Of a DNA stretch of 64,000 nt, positions 62,375-64,000 are shown in pieces. The notes beneath the pieces are model-generated. The model did no database searches, was not told the DNA's origin, and saw nothing but the letters and a program-made list of their open reading frames with translations. The position numbers and the translations under genes were made by a program. This stretch comes from Synechococcus sp. MVIR-18-1 (lineage in GTDB: Bacteria > Cyanobacteriota > Cyanobacteriia > PCC-6307 > Cyanobiaceae). Within the stretch, counting starts at the first letter, position 1; each line of letters opens with the position of its first letter. The stretch covers positions 2,170,001-2,234,000 of the forward strand of contig NZ_CP047942.1 in NCBI RefSeq assembly GCF_014279835.1, written 5' to 3'.

Positions 62375-64000
62375 CTACATCCGTTCCAACGTTGCAATGC
62401 CCAATAATCCCAATCCTGAATTCAGGGTATCGGCGGTGAGACGGCACAACGCCAAACGGGATGACAAAGACTTGCCCTCAGCCTTGAGAACTGGAACCTG
62501 GTCATAAAAGCGATTGAACACTTGCGATAACTCGAACAAATAACTGCAGAGGCGATTGGGCAGCAACTCCTCTTCCACCTCGGCGATCACCGCATCGAAT
62601 TTGAGCAGCTCCCGCACCAGGGCCCACTCCTGGGGCTCGCTGAACTGCAGCATTCCGGCCTCGGCCTCAAGGTCTCCACCCTTGCGCGCAATTCCAGCAA
62701 TCCTCACCACCGCATACAGCAGATAGGGGGCTGTGTTGCCTTGTAAGGCCAGCATCCGATCGAAGCTGAACTGGTAATTGGTGATCCGGTTTTGGCTGAG
62801 GTCGGCGTACTTCACCGCCGCCAGCCCCACCGTGCCAGCCACATGCGCAATGAACTGATCGTCCTCGCTACGCCCCTCCTCCTCCAAGCGCCGACGGAGA
62901 TCGGCTTCTGAGCGTTCCACCGCTTCGTCGAGCAGATCCCGCAGCCGAACCGTGTCACCCGAACGGGTTTTGAGTTTTTTGCCGTCTTCGCCCTGGACCA
63001 GCCCAAAGGGCACATGCTCCAGTCGGCCGCCTTCTGGAATCCAATTGGCCCGTTTCGCCACTTGAAACACGCCTGCGAAATGATTCGCCTGACCCGCATC
63101 GGTCACATAAATCACGCGGCGTGCACCATCTCCATCCGAGGCCAGCGCAAAGCGATAGCGGATCGCTGCCAGGTCGGTGGTGGCGTAGTTGAACCCTCCA
63201 TCACTCTTGCGAACAATCACGGGCAAGGGCTTGCCATCCTTCCCATTCACGCCCTCAAGGAAGACACACTCCGCACCGTCATCGGTGACGAGCAAGCCAG
63301 CCTCCTTCAAACCAGTGAGGACTGAGGCCAAATAAGGGTTGTAGAACGATTCGCCCCGTTCGCTCAGACGAATATCAAGCCGGTCGTAAATCTTCTGGAA
63401 CTCACGCCGCGACTGATCACAGAGCAATCCCCACGCCTTGAGTGACACAGGATCGCCGCCTTGAAGCTTCACCACCTCCTCTCGAGACGTGGTCTGAAAG
63501 GCTTCGTCTTCGTCGAAACGCTTCTTGGCCTCGCGATAAAAGGCCACCAAATCACCAAGGTCCACCGCATCGGCCGTGTTGAGGGTCTCGGGGGCTACCT
63601 GTTTGAGATGGGTGATCAGCATCCCGAACTGGGTTCCCCAATCACCCACATGGTTGAGGCGCAGCACCCGATGGCCGCGGAACTCGAGCACCCGAGCCAG
63701 AGAATCGCCAATGATCGTGGAGCGCAGGTGGCCGACGTGCATCTCCTTAGCGATGTTGGGGCTGGAAAAGTCCACCACCACGGCGGCATCGCTGTGCACC
63801 TCAGGCACACCCAGGCGCGGATCGCCCAGCCGTGCTGACACCTCAGCCACTAAGCGCTCCGGCCGAATGGTGAGGTTGATAAATCCAGGACCAGCGATCT
63901 GGGGCTCCAAGCACAGGTCAGTGAACGCTGGATCTGCCTGAAGCGCCTCCACAATCGCCCCGGCAATTTGGCGTGGAGCCTGCTTGAGAGGCTTCGCCAA
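62375..64000 (-). CDS. argS: Arginyl-tRNA synthetase (5' part beyond the right edge)
   Basis: Charges tRNA-Arg with arginine. The visible 541 residues hold the class I HIGH-like motif as [20 protein letters not shown], the arginine-binding region, [20 protein letters not shown] in the KMSKS position, and the C-terminal anticodon-binding DALR-type domain ([40 protein letters not shown], ending LGIATLERM). Roughly 50 N-terminal residues lie beyond position 64000; a TTG at the edge is not a likely true start. Stop is at 62375, convergent-free with the HisC-like gene 57 bp away on the same strand. Confidence 0.93.
   Translation of the reverse strand: MAKPLKQAPRQIAGAIVEALQADPAFTDLCLEPQIAGPGFINLTIRPERLVAEVSARLGDPRLGVPEVHSDAAVVVDFSSPNIAKEMHVGHLRSTIIGDSLARVLEFRGHRVLRLNHVGDWGTQFGMLITHLKQVAPETLNTADAVDLGDLVAFYREAKKRFDEDEAFQTTSREEVVKLQGGDPVSLKAWGLLCDQSRREFQKIYDRLDIRLSERGESFYNPYLASVLTGLKEAGLLVTDDGAECVFLEGVNGKDGKPLPVIVRKSDGGFNYATTDLAAIRYRFALASDGDGARRVIYVTDAGQANHFAGVFQVAKRANWIPEGGRLEHVPFGLVQGEDGKKLKTRSGDTVRLRDLLDEAVERSEADLRRRLEEEGRSEDDQFIAHVAGTVGLAAVKYADLSQNRITNYQFSFDRMLALQGNTAPYLLYAVVRIAGIARKGGDLEAEAGMLQFSEPQEWALVRELLKFDAVIAEVEEELLPNRLCSYLFELSQVFNRFYDQVPVLKAEGKSLSSRLALCRLTADTLNSGLGLLGIATLERM

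Overview
The window reads as a gene-dense stretch of a marine picocyanobacterial chromosome, most likely Synechococcus (subcluster 5.1-like). The grounds are oxygenic-phototroph genes (ycf3, ycf34, chlM, rbcR, rpaB, crtB/crtP, eight NDH-1 subunits, a phylloquinone gene set), several cyanobacterium-specific proteins (NdhM, PedR-like, DUF3172, DUF3285), moderately high GC, and very short spacers with many ATGA/TAATG overlaps. I place it from recognised families and gene order, not from a database search. I saw no rRNA, tRNA, CRISPR array, insertion sequence, prophage or integrase. This is core genome, and I found no convincing undescribed multi-gene system in it.

Layout. 1-3.2 kb (minus): copper P-type ATPase, tmk, and the start of holB. 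3.3-10 kb: ycf3 (with an apparent one-base frameshift), radA (minus), then rpaB and the lipid cluster plsX-fabH-fabD-plsC (plus). 10-11.5 kb (minus): ycf34-tsaB-YdcF-like. 11.5-16.6 kb: cca, an RRM protein, crtP-crtB (minus), ndhM and a DUF3172 gene. 16.6-24.9 kb: rbcR (minus), a zeta-carotene isomerase, ndhF, ndhD, a LapA-like protein, scpA and an NDP-sugar pyrophosphorylase. 25-34 kb: metF (minus), pedR, then a long minus-strand run transcribed as DUF3352-sixA-gltA-ndhA-ndhI-ndhG-ndhE-nadK-CYTH. 34-42.9 kb: a rhodanese, hrcA, the only spacer above 300 bp, trpB and a methyltransferase (minus), sui1, cysC, an AI-2E-type permease and purE (minus), nagA and chlM. 43-49.9 kb: an RluA-like protein and a response regulator (minus), a cysteine desulfurase, membrane proteins, rsmH (minus) and ndhH. 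49.9-55.1 kb: phylloquinone genes menI, menE-menC-menA (minus) and menF. 55-64 kb: grx-gshB (minus), prfB with a programmed frameshift, DUF3285, ybeY, dgkA, trpG, a degenerate beta-lactamase-fold protein, then asparaginase, a HisC-like aminotransferase and argS (minus, cut by the right edge).

Functional themes. Photosynthetic electron transport dominates: NDH-1 subunits A, D, E, F, G, H, I and M, PSI assembly (Ycf3), the PSI quinone (men genes), carotenoids from phytoene synthase through desaturase to zeta-carotene isomerase, and chlorophyll (ChlM). Regulators tied to redox, light or carbon sit among them (RpaB, RbcR, PedR-like, a Ycf29-like regulator).

The main points for a second look are: the ycf3 frameshift; the RF2 frameshift site; intrinsic terminators embedded in the coding sequence of convergent neighbours; a perfect 13-bp hairpin between the CYTH gene and a small ORF; a hairpin touching the crtP start codon; an RluA-family protein without its catalytic aspartate; a beta-lactamase-fold protein without its metal ligands; and an N-terminal extension on PlsX whose possible start lies inside rpaB.
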